DNA of 64,000 nt from Vibrio algivorus (GTDB lineage: Bacteria > Pseudomonadota > Gammaproteobacteria > Enterobacterales > Vibrionaceae): positions 558,001 to 622,000 of the forward strand of contig NZ_AP018679.1 in the NCBI RefSeq assembly GCF_002218005.2, read 5' to 3'. Positions 1-8,750 of this stretch are shown here, one piece after another (positions within the stretch are counted from its first letter, which is position 1; the number at the start of each line of letters is the position of its first letter). A model generated the notes under the pieces. The model was given only the letters and a program-made list of their open reading frames with translations. It did no database searches and had not been told where the DNA came from. The position numbers and the translations under genes were made by a program.

Positions 1-1491
1 CACACGGTAAAGAATCTGTTTTAACAAAGTTGTGGTGCCAATACCACGCTCACCGGAAACGACACACATTGCAGGGCTATCGGTTAATACATAGCGTGAG
101 AGTTGCCTAATTTCATCAGAAGCATAGCTAATTAACTCACTGTCTTCTCGACCAGGTAGTACGTATTGGAAAACTTCGTCACCAGATAAAGGAAGTAGGT
201 TGGTATTTTGACCACCATTATCACTTTGTTTAGCCACTTCAATACGGAATAAATAGGCAAGTGCTTGGCTGAAGAAAGCATATTGCGATAAGTTTGAAAT
301 CACGAATTGCTTCAAATGACGAGTTAAAATCCAAAATGTCATTATCGCTGTGGCAATGGTTGATAAAGCAAAACTGTCCTTATGATTAATCGCCCACTGA
401 GCCCAAATAGGAGAGTCTAAGTTAACGTTATTGTCACTAAAAACATATGGCTTCCATTTTCTTAATACCACAATGGTAATTAAGATAAACCATAGGAACA
501 TTAAGCTAGAAACCCAATGATAAATAGTGCCTTCACCGACAGTCGTGCGAGTGATTTGCAGTAAAACGCCGGCACCAATGACACTCCAAACATAATAGCG
601 AATAGTTGATAGTCGAATAGCAATGATATCTTTAGAGGTACTGCGACTATTACGGTACACGAATTCTAAGATGAATTTTACCGCAATAGAGCCACCCAAA
701 ATCCACCAAGTGAAAATATCTAAAAACTTAACGTGTTGCAGGCTTTGTAAACCAGAAAGAATGTCTAAGGAAATCGTAATAGCAATTAACCAAGCAATTG
801 GCTTATTAGCTTTACTGATATACCACAATAAACGAATCCATATTGGTGGCGCAGTGGTTGGTGAGTCTAACTTCGCTTTTCGAAATTGCTTGATCATGTC
901 AGGGCTATTACGAAGCCACCAATTTAAGATTAAATAAACAAGAAAAAGCTTGATGATAGTGACAATAACGGGGACGGGAGATATTGCTAGGTCTTTGATG
1001 AATTGTTTAAAGCTTTGAATTTGAAAGAAAAGTAAATATTGAGCATTTAGCTGGGTAATATATATTTCATTTTTGAATTGAGTGACTCCAAATGGACCAA
1101 AACCAGTTAAATTATTATAAACTCGATTATTGACCAATTTTAGTAAGTCTTGCTTGGAGCGATTAAAGCTATGAAGGGATAAATAATCTTCTTGTGCCGA
1201 AAGCCAAGTTTTTTGACCGCCTTGCTTTCTATATTCTTTTAATGATGCATCAAAATCTTTAGTTGTTTCGTCGATTTGATAAAGGGTAGTAGAAAGTAAC
1301 TCATCAACCATTGCATGATCCGCATCCGTCATAAATAAAGGATCGGGCAGTTGAGCAACTTTGTCTGAGATGCTTTGTGCTTGTGGTGTAATTTTTGCTA
1401 CTTGTGATTGTTGTGTTGGTTCCCATTCCGCATGTGCATGTAATGAGAACAAAAACAAAAAGGCCAAACAGAATTGGTAAATTTTACCCAT
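1..1491 (-). CDS. Membrane protein with C-terminal degenerate P-loop (partial, 3' end outside window)
   Basis: Open frame from ATG at 1491 to the left edge, about 497 residues visible. It opens with a signal peptide (MGKIYQFCLAFLFLFSLHAHA), then a roughly 130-residue hydrophilic stretch that should be periplasmic, then several hydrophobic segments (around KLFLVYLILNWWL, PIAWLIAITISLDIL, and VSSLMFLWFILITIVVL). After the last membrane segment the chain is soluble and reaches CVVSGERGIGTTTLLKQIL just before the edge. This looks like a Walker A loop in which the lysine of GxxxxGK[ST] is replaced by threonine (G-E-R-G-I-G-T-T). The family is not recognised; an NTP-binding inner-membrane protein is inferred from the loop only. 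The rest of the nucleotide-binding domain is outside the window. Confidence 0.6.
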   Translation of the reverse strand, partial: MGKIYQFCLAFLFLFSLHAHAEWEPTQQSQVAKITPQAQSISDKVAQLPDPLFMTDADHAMVDELLSTTLYQIDETTKDFDASLKEYRKQGGQKTWLSAQEDYLSLHSFNRSKQDLLKLVNNRVYNNLTGFGPFGVTQFKNEIYITQLNAQYLLFFQIQSFKQFIKDLAISPVPVIVTIIKLFLVYLILNWWLRNSPDMIKQFRKAKLDSPTTAPPIWIRLLWYISKANKPIAWLIAITISLDILSGLQSLQHVKFLDIFTWWILGGSIAVKFILEFVYRNSRSTSKDIIAIRLSTIRYYVWSVIGAGVLLQITRTTVGEGTIYHWVSSLMFLWFILITIVVLRKWKPYVFSDNNVNLDSPIWAQWAINHKDSFALSTIATAIMTFWILTRHLKQFVISNLSQYAFFSQALAYLFRIEVAKQSDNGGQNTNLLPLSGDEVFQYVLPGREDSELISYASDEIRQLSRYVLTDSPAMCVVSGERGIGTTTLLKQILYRV

Positions 1492-1521
1492 AGATATCAC
1501 TTATAAGTAGTTGATAGGTCA

Positions 1522-1577
1522 TATACCCAAATGACTTCAAAGTATTGAAATTCGCACATTGAAGGTACTTGGGTATA
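1522..1577. repeat. Short copy of TATACCCAA inverted-repeat element
   Basis: A 56-bp element with imperfect inverted ends: TATACCCAAATGACTTCAA on the left and TTGAAGGTACTTGGGTATA on the right. It has the same ends as the elements at 1752, 6995 and 40293. It lies just upstream of the membrane-protein gene ending at the left edge. A small non-coding MITE-like repeat is inferred. Confidence 0.7.
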
Positions 1578-1751
1578 TCTTATTAAAGATAGAACAATAG
1601 CGACGCAAATCATAACTTATTCTATGAGTTATTGTCATTAAGTGCTTGTTCTTCGACAAAGAAATTTTAGTGTGAGATGAACTTACGTTAAATGTATTAA
1701 TTCATATTAAATAGAGATCCAGCACAAAACTTTTTATCTTGTCGTTGTTAT

Positions 1752-1915
1752 TATACCCAAGTGATTTCAAGGTGCTCCCGAAGGGCAAGTTAAAACAAGC
1801 TTTATGCTGCGTTAAATTGAACAGAGATAGAATAACTATGATCATATTCAATTTGCCTTGCCTGCAGCTTGTTTTATTCTTGCTGAAACTCGCAACTTGA
1901 AGTTACTTGGGTATA
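1752..1915. repeat. Full-length MITE-like element (TATACCCAAGTGA ends)
   Basis: A 164-bp non-coding element bounded by TATACCCAAGTGATTTCAAG and CTTGAAGTTACTTGGGTATA, which are near-perfect inverted repeats. Next to the left end is CCCGAAGGGCAAGTT, also found in the copy at 40293. No ORF is inside. It occupies most of the otherwise empty 1492-1990 gap in front of cobB; nothing else was recognised in that gap. Confidence 0.75.
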
Positions 1916-1990
1916 CATCAATAGACAAGATAAATTAACCTTGATAGCACTAAGTACAAGTTTACAAATCATTACCTCAAAAGGATTCGA

Positions 1991-2704
1991 ATGAACTTCC
2001 CATATCAAAATATTGTTGTCCTGACAGGGGCTGGTATATCAGCAGAATCTGGTATTCAAACTTTCCGCTCTCAAGATGGGTTATGGGAAAATCATAGAAT
2101 TGAAGATGTCGCGACTCCAGAAGGTTATAGCGACAATCCTGATTTGGTACAAAATTTTTATAACCAACGCCGTAAAGGGCTTCAAGATCAGCATATAGTG
2201 CCTAACCTCGCTCACTTAGCATTGGCAGAACTAGAAAGCAAACTCGATGGTAAAGTAACAATTGTGACTCAAAATATCGACAACTTGCATGAAAGAGGTG
2301 GAAACCACAATATTATTCACATGCATGGTGAGCTATTTAAAGTTCGCTGTCCGGAGTCGAACCAAGTGATTGAGCATTACGATGATCTAGGTGTCCATGA
2401 CTTATGTCACTGTTGCCAAATTCCAAACCCACTCAGGCCACACATCGTATGGTTTGGAGAAATGCCGCTACAAATGGCTGAAATTTATGCTGCCATTGAA
2501 GAGGCCGATTTATTTATCTCTATTGGTACTTCTGGCGTCGTCTATCCCGCAGCAGGCTTTGTTCATGATGCTAAAATGCATGGCGCGCATACTATTGAAA
2601 TCAACCTAGAGCCTAGTGCTGTAGAAAGCGAATTTGCTGAGAAACGTTATGGTAAAGCAAGTATTGAAGTGCCTAAGCTTGTTGATGAACTATTAAAGCT
2701 CTAA
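1991..2704 (+). CDS. cobB: NAD-dependent protein deacylase, sirtuin CobB
   Basis: A 237-residue class III sirtuin, the usual length for a bacterial short-form CobB. It removes acyl groups from lysines using NAD+ as co-substrate in the cytoplasm. Visible motifs: GAGISAESGI (residues 13-22, NAD-binding), TQNIDN (93-98), HMHGE with the presumed catalytic His112, and cysteines 120, 139, 141 and 142 as zinc-ligand candidates. The FYNQR segment gives Tyr57 and Arg60 in the Y-x-x-R spacing that, in SIRT5 and E. coli CobB, recognises succinyl/malonyl-lysine, so desuccinylase activity besides deacetylation is likely (inference). An AAGGA ribosome site precedes the ATG. It is a single gene, closed by the bidirectional terminator at 2741-2771. 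Confidence 0.95.
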   Translation: MNFPYQNIVVLTGAGISAESGIQTFRSQDGLWENHRIEDVATPEGYSDNPDLVQNFYNQRRKGLQDQHIVPNLAHLALAELESKLDGKVTIVTQNIDNLHERGGNHNIIHMHGELFKVRCPESNQVIEHYDDLGVHDLCHCCQIPNPLRPHIVWFGEMPLQMAEIYAAIEEADLFISIGTSGVVYPAAGFVHDAKMHGAHTIEINLEPSAVESEFAEKRYGKASIEVPKLVDELLKL

Positions 2705-2740
2705 TCCAACTCATGTGATTTCGGCTTCCATTAATGTAAA

Positions 2741-2771
2741 AAACCGCTGAAACTATTCATTTCAGCGGTTT
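2741..2771. terminator. Bidirectional terminator between cobB and potD
   Basis: Perfect 12-bp stem AAACCGCTGAAA / TTTCAGCGGTTT with a 7-nt loop and A/T tracts on either side. It sits between the convergent genes cobB (+) and potD (-) and should serve both. Confidence 0.85.
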
Positions 2772-2803
2772 TCATTTGTTACTTATAATTTTTAGTATAA
2801 AGA

Positions 2804-3850
2804 CTAGTTCATATCCACTTTAAGCTTTTGGAAATACTCTTCATATAGCACGTTAGCATCACCTACATCATCTTGCCACTCACCAGAATCTAATACTTTT
2901 TGTGGTGGGAAGACATTCTCGTCATTAGCAAATTCTTTTGGCAACAACGGGTAGGCTGTTTTCACCGGTGTAGGGTAACCTATTTCCATTGCGATTTTGG
3001 CCGCATTTTCTGGACGCAGTAAGAAGTTGATCATTTTATATGCTGCTTCAGTATTTTTCGCACCAGCAGGAATCGCTAAACTATCCATCCAGAAGATCGT
3101 GCCTTTTTCTGGCCAAATAATATGAATTGGAGCGCCTTCTTGACGAGCCATATAAGCTGAGCCATTCCACAACATACCTAGAGATGTTTCACCTGCTAAA
3201 TAAGGGTTAGCAGGGAAGTCTGAGTTAAATACTAATACATTTGGCATTAACTTCTTCAACTCAAGGTAAGCTTGCTTAATCTGCTCTGGGTCGGTGGTAT
3301 TGCCTGAGTAGCCTAATTTTGTTAGAGCAATTTGGAATAATTCACGAGGATCATCCATCATCATTAATTGACCAACCCATTTCGGATCCCATAAATCATC
3401 CCATTTTTTGATTGATGATTTATCTAGCATATCAGTGTTGATGCCGATGCCAGTGGCGCCCCAAACATAAGGGATAGAGTAGTCATTGCCAGGATCAAAA
3501 GGCTTGTTTAAATAGTTAGGGTCTAAATCAGCAAAATGTGAAAGCTTTGCGTGGTCGATTTTCATCAACATGCCTTCTTTACGCATTTTAGATACAAAGT
3601 AAGTAGATGGAACGACTAAATCGTAACCTTTACCTTGTGTTTTTAGCTTTGCATACATTGACTCATTAGATTCATAAGTAGAGTAAATGACTTTAATTCC
3701 AGTTTCTTTGGTGAAGTCTTGTAAAACTTCATTTGGGATATACTCAGACCAGTTATAAAAATAAAGTTCTTTATCTTCAGCATGCGCATAACCTGTGGTA
3801 AATGTAGCTGCCAGTGCTGCACCGACAAAAAACTTAGACCATGTCTTCAT
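2804..3850 (-). CDS. potD: Spermidine/putrescine-binding periplasmic protein PotD
   Basis: A 348-residue extracytoplasmic solute-binding protein with a signal peptide (cleavage expected after GYAHA) followed by ELYFYNWSEYIPNEVL, the typical PotD/PotF opening (KxLxxYNWxxYI). It captures polyamines in the periplasm and delivers them to the PotBC permease. A strong GGGGG ribosome site lies in front of the ATG. It follows potCBA on the same strand, but the terminator at 4029-4050 separates it from them and the 3851-4028 spacer is long enough for its own promoter. The receptor may therefore be made in excess of the permease (inference). Whether it prefers spermidine or putrescine cannot be read from the sequence. 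Confidence 0.93.
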   Translation of the reverse strand: MKTWSKFFVGAALAATFTTGYAHAEDKELYFYNWSEYIPNEVLQDFTKETGIKVIYSTYESNESMYAKLKTQGKGYDLVVPSTYFVSKMRKEGMLMKIDHAKLSHFADLDPNYLNKPFDPGNDYSIPYVWGATGIGINTDMLDKSSIKKWDDLWDPKWVGQLMMMDDPRELFQIALTKLGYSGNTTDPEQIKQAYLELKKLMPNVLVFNSDFPANPYLAGETSLGMLWNGSAYMARQEGAPIHIIWPEKGTIFWMDSLAIPAGAKNTEAAYKMINFLLRPENAAKIAMEIGYPTPVKTAYPLLPKEFANDENVFPPQKVLDSGEWQDDVGDANVLYEEYFQKLKVDMN

Positions 3851-4028
3851 TGATATCCCCCAGTATGGAATTTTTATTTATTAACACTCTATGGTCTGTT
3901 GGCCTTTAAAGATCAACAAACTCTAACTAATGCTTATCTTTTACAGAATTGTCATTAGCTTCAAAATAGTGTGAGTATAGTCATATAAATTGTTTTTTAA
4001 AGTATTTATTCACTACTTACTCATTAAA

Positions 4029-4050
4029 AAGCCAGCAATTTAGCTGGCTT
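4029..4050 (-). terminator. Terminator after potC
   Basis: Stem AAGCCAGC / GCTGGCTT with a 6-nt loop. On the minus strand it is followed by a T-run. It lies between potC and potD. Confidence 0.85.
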
Positions 4051-4073
4051 TTATTCGGCAACTTCTGTTGGTT

Positions 4074-4859
4074 TTACTTAACTTTATCTCGAGCTAAAGC
4101 TTGTGAGCACATAACCAACATTAAAGAGACTACTAACATCACGGTTGCCAGAGCGTTAACTTCTGGCGAAATCCCAACCTTGACCATAGAATAAATTTTT
4201 AACGGCAAAATTTCATAGCTTGGCCCAGTCACGAAAGAACTGATAATTACGTCATCAAGTGATAGGGTAAAGCTCAGTAACCAACCTGCGGCAACCGCAG
4301 GCTTAGCTAAAGGTAAAATGATGCGTTTTAGAATAATCCACTCACTGGCACCTAAATCTTTTGCAGCTTCCAACATCTTAACATCGAAGCCTTTTAAGCG
4401 ACTGTAAACCGTCACCACAACAAAAGGCAGACAGAAAGTAATGTGTGAGATAAGAAGGGTAATTAGCCCTAATTGGAAACCAACCACCAAAAACAAAGCA
4501 AGCAGTGAAATCGCCATCACAATATCAGGCGACATCATGACAACAAACAGTAGGCCGTTAACCGCACCTTTCCCTTTGAACTGATATCGAAACAGCGCGA
4601 CAGCCGTTAAACTACCGATAATGGTTGCTGCGGTAGCTGAAAAAACTGCCACCGTAATAGAGTGACCAGCCGCTTGAATTAAGCTGTCATTATTCATTAA
4701 ATCGCTATACCACTTTGTCGTAAAGCCGCCCCATTTAATACCAAACTTACTGGCATTAAATGAGTTTACGATCAAAACAATAATAGGCAGATATAAAAAT
4801 AGGTAGACTAAACTCATAAAGCTAGACTTGGCTGCAGTTCCACCAAATGACTTTTTCAT
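4074..4859 (-). CDS. potC: Polyamine ABC transporter permease PotC
   Basis: A 261-residue inner-membrane permease with about six hydrophobic segments. The cytoplasmic EAA loop is clear (EAAKDLGASEWIILKRI...LP), the docking site for the PotA ATPase. With PotB it forms the transmembrane channel for spermidine/putrescine import. Its ATG shares one base with the potB stop codon (TGATG), which indicates translational coupling. The length matches PotC of enteric bacteria. It is the last gene of the potABC transcript. Confidence 0.93.
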   Translation of the reverse strand: MKKSFGGTAAKSSFMSLVYLFLYLPIIVLIVNSFNASKFGIKWGGFTTKWYSDLMNNDSLIQAAGHSITVAVFSATAATIIGSLTAVALFRYQFKGKGAVNGLLFVVMMSPDIVMAISLLALFLVVGFQLGLITLLISHITFCLPFVVVTVYSRLKGFDVKMLEAAKDLGASEWIILKRIILPLAKPAVAAGWLLSFTLSLDDVIISSFVTGPSYEILPLKIYSMVKVGISPEVNALATVMLVVSLMLVMCSQALARDKVK

Positions 4860-5719
4860 CAGTCTAACTCCACTTTTTTATTTAATAATTTACCCGCACG
4901 ATAGTAGGCATATAGCATCAATGCCATGACTAAGGTTAATGCGATACTCGTGGCTGCGCCAAATGGCCAATCGCGGGCATTAAGAACTTGGCTCTTTATC
5001 ACATTACCAATCAGTAAGTTCTTCGCACCACCTAGTAAGTCAGAAACATAGAACATTCCTAAAGCAGGCAGTAGCACTAATAAACAGCCTCCAATAATAC
5101 CGGGCATAGTGAGTGGTAATACAACCTTTAAAAGAGTTTGGAATTTATTGGCGCCAAGATCTCTTGCCGCTTCAATATAGGTGCGATCAAGCTTTTCAAT
5201 CGCTGAATACAAAGGCAAAATCATGAAAGGAAGTAAGATATAAACCAAACCTATCATCACAGCTGTTTCGGTATACATAATGCGCATAGGGTGATCAATT
5301 AAGCCAATCGCCATCAAACTTTTATTCACAATACCTTGAGTACCTAAGACAATTTTTAATCCATAAGTACGAATTAATGAGTTGGTCCAAAATGGCACTA
5401 TGACCATAAACAGCATAAATGGGCGAATTTTAGCCGGCATCTTTGCGACGATATACGCAAAAGGATAACCAATTAGTAAACATAAACCTGTTGCGACAAC
5501 GGCCATGTACAACGAATGCAGCATGACCTTGGCATAAAGTGGATCAAGTAAGCGAGTATAGTTGCTTAAGGTAAACGTTAACTCGATTAGGTTGGCTTCA
5601 TCACGCGTTAAAAAACTAGTAATGATAATCATCAAATTTGGAATAAAGACAAACAGCATTAGCCATGAAACAATCACAAGTACTATGCTGTTTTGAAGAT
5701 TTAATTTCTTCATTTCCAT
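4859..5719 (-). CDS. potB: Polyamine ABC transporter permease PotB
   Basis: A 286-residue inner-membrane permease with about six hydrophobic helices and an EAA loop (EAARDLGANKFQTLLKVVLPL). It is the partner of PotC. The first ATG directly abuts the potA stop codon; a second ATG two codons later (MKKLN) is an equally plausible start. The overlap with potC and the zero-gap junction with potA show a tightly coupled operon. Confidence 0.93.
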   Translation of the reverse strand: MEMKKLNLQNSIVLVIVSWLMLFVFIPNLMIIITSFLTRDEANLIELTFTLSNYTRLLDPLYAKVMLHSLYMAVVATGLCLLIGYPFAYIVAKMPAKIRPFMLFMVIVPFWTNSLIRTYGLKIVLGTQGIVNKSLMAIGLIDHPMRIMYTETAVMIGLVYILLPFMILPLYSAIEKLDRTYIEAARDLGANKFQTLLKVVLPLTMPGIIGGCLLVLLPALGMFYVSDLLGGAKNLLIGNVIKSQVLNARDWPFGAATSIALTLVMALMLYAYYRAGKLLNKKVELD

Positions 5720-6931
5720 CTACTCTGTTTTTTCGTGGGTAGTATGTGAATCGTCATCTTGTGGCAAAACAACTTCCCAGCTTTCTACCCAAGTAATCGA
5801 AACTTTCTGGCCAATAGAGTGATCGACATCAGGATCGTCTTCATTAAAGAACTCACTGACCATGACGCGCATTCCTGATTCAAGTTCAACGACAGAATCT
5901 AAAGTCATACCTTTATAAGTACGCTCTGTTACATGACCAACAATACCAATATCTTCAGATTCTTTTATCTCTTCAATACGTATATCTTCAGGGCGAAGAA
6001 GAACATTAAGATGTTGGCCAGATTGGACAGGGTGTTTGTAATGTACTGAGCACTCTATATCTTCAATTAAAGCAGTAATTGTTTTCTCATCATTACGCTT
6101 TACTACTGTGGCTTCAAAAGTATTAATTTCACCAATAAAGCTTGCGACAAAAAGGTTTTTCGGCTCTTCATAAATTTCACGAGGTGAACCATCTTGTTCA
6201 ATGACTCCATCACGCATGACAATAATGCGGTCAGACATTGAAAGGGCTTCTTCTTGATCGTGAGTAACGAAAATGAAAGTAATGCCAAGTTGGCGTTGCA
6301 GTTGTTTTAATTCTAACTGCATTTGCTTACGAAGTTTGTAATCTAAAGCGGATAATGATTCATCTAACAGCAAGACTTTGGGTTTATTCACTACGGCTCG
6401 TGCAATCGCAATACGCTGTTGCTGACCGCCAGAAAGTTGATGAGGCTTGCGTTGCGCCATTGATTCTAATCGAACCATTTTGAGTGCTTCTTCAACCCGC
6501 GTATCAATTTCTGTTTGTGCCACTTTTTGCATACGCAAGCCGAAAGCAACATTTTCAAACACGGTCATGTGAGGGAAAAGGGCATAGCTTTGAAATACGG
6601 TATTAACGTGCCTTTGCTCGGGTGGTTGCTCTGTGACATTTTCATTTGCCAGGAGAATCTTGCCAGAATCAACCGTTTCAAACCCTGCAATCATCCTTAA
6701 TACTGTTGTTTTACCACAGCCAGAAGGACCTAAAATAGTTAAGAACTCACCATGATTAACATTAAGATCTAGGTTTTCAATGATGGACTTGCCATCAAAA
6801 CTTTTGCTGATACCAGTTAGTTGGATAACGGTAGAAGTTTGAATAGATTCAACGTTCAATTTCTGTATTTCTCCCAAGTAAAGAACAGCGCTGTTAGACA
6901 CAAAAATTTGAGGGCGAATCATAGTCGCCAT
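5720..6931 (-). CDS. potA: Polyamine ABC transporter ATPase PotA
   Basis: ATP-binding subunit that powers polyamine import. Walker A GPSGCGKTT (residues 68-76), ABC signature LSGGQQQR (166-173), Walker B VLLLDE (186-191), the switch histidine in FVTHDQEEAL, and a C-terminal TOBE-like regulatory region. The longest frame gives 403 residues, about 25 longer than E. coli PotA (378). The extra N-terminus is not conserved in my memory of the family, and no good ribosome site precedes this ATG. A TTG start at the Leu-Gly-Glu-Ile-Gln segment (residue 19) would give a normal length, so the start is uncertain. It is the first gene of potABC. Confidence 0.92.
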   Translation of the reverse strand: MATMIRPQIFVSNSAVLYLGEIQKLNVESIQTSTVIQLTGISKSFDGKSIIENLDLNVNHGEFLTILGPSGCGKTTVLRMIAGFETVDSGKILLANENVTEQPPEQRHVNTVFQSYALFPHMTVFENVAFGLRMQKVAQTEIDTRVEEALKMVRLESMAQRKPHQLSGGQQQRIAIARAVVNKPKVLLLDESLSALDYKLRKQMQLELKQLQRQLGITFIFVTHDQEEALSMSDRIIVMRDGVIEQDGSPREIYEEPKNLFVASFIGEINTFEATVVKRNDEKTITALIEDIECSVHYKHPVQSGQHLNVLLRPEDIRIEEIKESEDIGIVGHVTERTYKGMTLDSVVELESGMRVMVSEFFNEDDPDVDHSIGQKVSITWVESWEVVLPQDDDSHTTHEKTE

Positions 6932-6994
6932 TAAGTGTAATTCATAGCATTTTTTGCCATGAAGTGAGTAATTATCCTCTATTCAGATCTGATA

Positions 6995-7111
6995 TATACC
7001 CAACTAACTTCAAGATGCGAGTTTCAGCAAGATTAAAACAATCGTTTATTAATCTACGCTTTTACAAAATGAAATAGACACAAACTCGCATATTGGGGTG
7101 TCTTGAGTATA
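6995..7111. repeat. MITE-like element, diverged copy
   Basis: About 117 bp starting TATACCCAACTAACTTCAAG and ending TGTCTTGAGTATA. The ends are recognisable but degenerate copies of the TATACCCAAGTGA family. It lies in the divergent promoter region between potA (-) and the membrane gene at 7156 (+). Confidence 0.6.
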
Positions 7112-7155
7112 ATGAGCCACAATTATGCTAGTTAGAGATCCTGGATCCCCGTTTT

Positions 7156-7968
7156 ATGAATGATAAAGTAGAAAAAGAGTTTAATGTCGGTGGTAATATA
7201 GATACCGCACTATCAGGACAATACGAACTAAAAGCAGCCAACATCATTAAAGAAGCCTGGCAACTTACAACAAAAAACTTCTTGTCATTTTCACCGACAA
7301 TTGTTGTTTTAATTATCTTACAAATAGCGATCTTTATGATTGCTTTAAAGTTGCAACTAGGGGATACCAGCATCCTCTTTACTTTACTTGATGGTAGTGC
7401 AGATTCCACTCAAATTGAAAGTATCATTCAATCTGTCATCGTAGCCAATTTTAGCTACGAAATTATCAGTGCGCCATTGTATGCTGGTGTTTGTTTAATG
7501 GCGATGAGCCACGCCACTGGTTTTAAAACCAAAACCAACCATATTTTTAAAGGGTTACACTTTACTATCCCTGTGATGCTAGTCACTCTGATGGGGTTAA
7601 TACTTCAAGGGTTAGCTGGGGCAATCTTACCTTTCCTATCTTTATATATTTCAATGGCTTTTAGTAACTCTGTTTTTCTCGTGTGTGAAAAAAGAATGAC
7701 ACCTATGCGGTCGTTATTACTGTCTTTCCGTGCGGTTAATAAGAAGCTTCTAACCGTCGCGGCCGTTTATGCATTGATTCTCGTAATGTTTTTTGCAGCG
7801 GCTCTTTTCTATGGGATAGGCTTTATTCTTGTATTGCCATTTTTCTTCCATGTTAAAGGCATTATCTACCGCGATATGTTTGGAATTAGAATGAAAGTAA
7901 TCAACTCAGGTGGTAACGGGACGCCTCCTAATAACAATAATAAACAATCACAGGTATTTGACGCATGA
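7156..7968 (+). CDS. Multi-pass inner-membrane protein of unknown function
   Basis: 270 residues. A hydrophilic N-terminus of about 50 residues is followed by roughly five or six hydrophobic helices (for example FSPTIVVLIILQIAIFMIAL, FTIPVMLVTLMGLILQGLAGAIL, AVYALILVMFFAAALFYGIGFIL) and a polar Asn-rich tail. No catalytic motif was seen and I do not recognise the family. Its stop overlaps the bax start by four bases (ATGA), so the three genes 7156-9406 form one coupled operon, suggesting a role in the cell envelope. Confidence 0.85.
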   Translation: MNDKVEKEFNVGGNIDTALSGQYELKAANIIKEAWQLTTKNFLSFSPTIVVLIILQIAIFMIALKLQLGDTSILFTLLDGSADSTQIESIIQSVIVANFSYEIISAPLYAGVCLMAMSHATGFKTKTNHIFKGLHFTIPVMLVTLMGLILQGLAGAILPFLSLYISMAFSNSVFLVCEKRMTPMRSLLLSFRAVNKKLLTVAAVYALILVMFFAAALFYGIGFILVLPFFFHVKGIIYRDMFGIRMKVINSGGNGTPPNNNNKQSQVFDA

Positions 7969-8750
7969 AGAAAAAAATCATTATGACCTTAGCGATTCTT
8001 TCGTTTTGGGCCGTTTACTATTTTCAAAACCACTACAATCAGCAACCTGATACAAGCAAGGAACAAACAACTGAGAGCGTACCTAAAGCGCCAGTGCCGG
8101 TTGACGATGTCCAACTAAAAAAACAAAAATTCTTTGATGCGCTTCGCCCTGGGGTTATAAAAGAAAATGATCGTGTTGTGAAAGAGCGTCATGACCTATT
8201 GGATATTAAAAAACAGTTTGAAGATGGTGATCTAACATCTGTGCCATCAAAGGCAAAGAAACTTGCTGAAGATTATGAATTAGATATTCCTGAAACAGGG
8301 ATTAATGAAGCATGGTTAGATACGATGTTAAATCGCGTTAATGTTTTGCCTCAGGCTCTTGTGCTAACTCAAGCGGCGAATGAATCAGCATGGGGAACGT
8401 CACGTTTCGCGCAAGAAGGAAATAACTTTTTTGGACAATGGTGCTATGTGGATGGTTGTGGTTTAGTACCTTTGCACCGTGTAGAAGGAGCAACTCATGA
8501 AGTGGCGAAATTCGACTCTCCGCAAGAATCTATTCATGCATATTTTATGAATGTGAACCGTAATAATGCTTATAAAGAACTTCGTGATATCAGAGCGAAA
8601 TTATCCGGCAATGAGCAAGATTTAAAATCTGAAGCAACGGCACTAGAGTTAACAAACGGCTTGCTTAGTTACTCAGAGCGTGGACAAGATTACGTCGATG
8701 ATCTTCAATCGATGATTAAGCATAACTCTGAGTTTTGGACGGATAAATAA
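7965..8750 (+). CDS. bax: Bax-like N-acetylglucosaminidase domain protein
   Basis: 261 residues, anchored by an N-terminal hydrophobic segment (IIMTLAILSFWAVYYF). The C-terminal half is a glucosaminidase/Bax domain: LPQALVLTQAANESAWGTSRFA with Glu140 as the likely catalytic acid, then GNNFFGQWCYVDGCG and the YF.NVN.N..Y..LR segment typical of the family. It should act on peptidoglycan in the periplasm while tethered to the inner membrane. It is translationally coupled to both neighbours (ATGA upstream, TAATG downstream). The name follows E. coli Bax; the physiological role of that protein is not well established. Confidence 0.85.
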   Translation: MKKKIIMTLAILSFWAVYYFQNHYNQQPDTSKEQTTESVPKAPVPVDDVQLKKQKFFDALRPGVIKENDRVVKERHDLLDIKKQFEDGDLTSVPSKAKKLAEDYELDIPETGINEAWLDTMLNRVNVLPQALVLTQAANESAWGTSRFAQEGNNFFGQWCYVDGCGLVPLHRVEGATHEVAKFDSPQESIHAYFMNVNRNNAYKELRDIRAKLSGNEQDLKSEATALELTNGLLSYSERGQDYVDDLQSMIKHNSEFWTDK

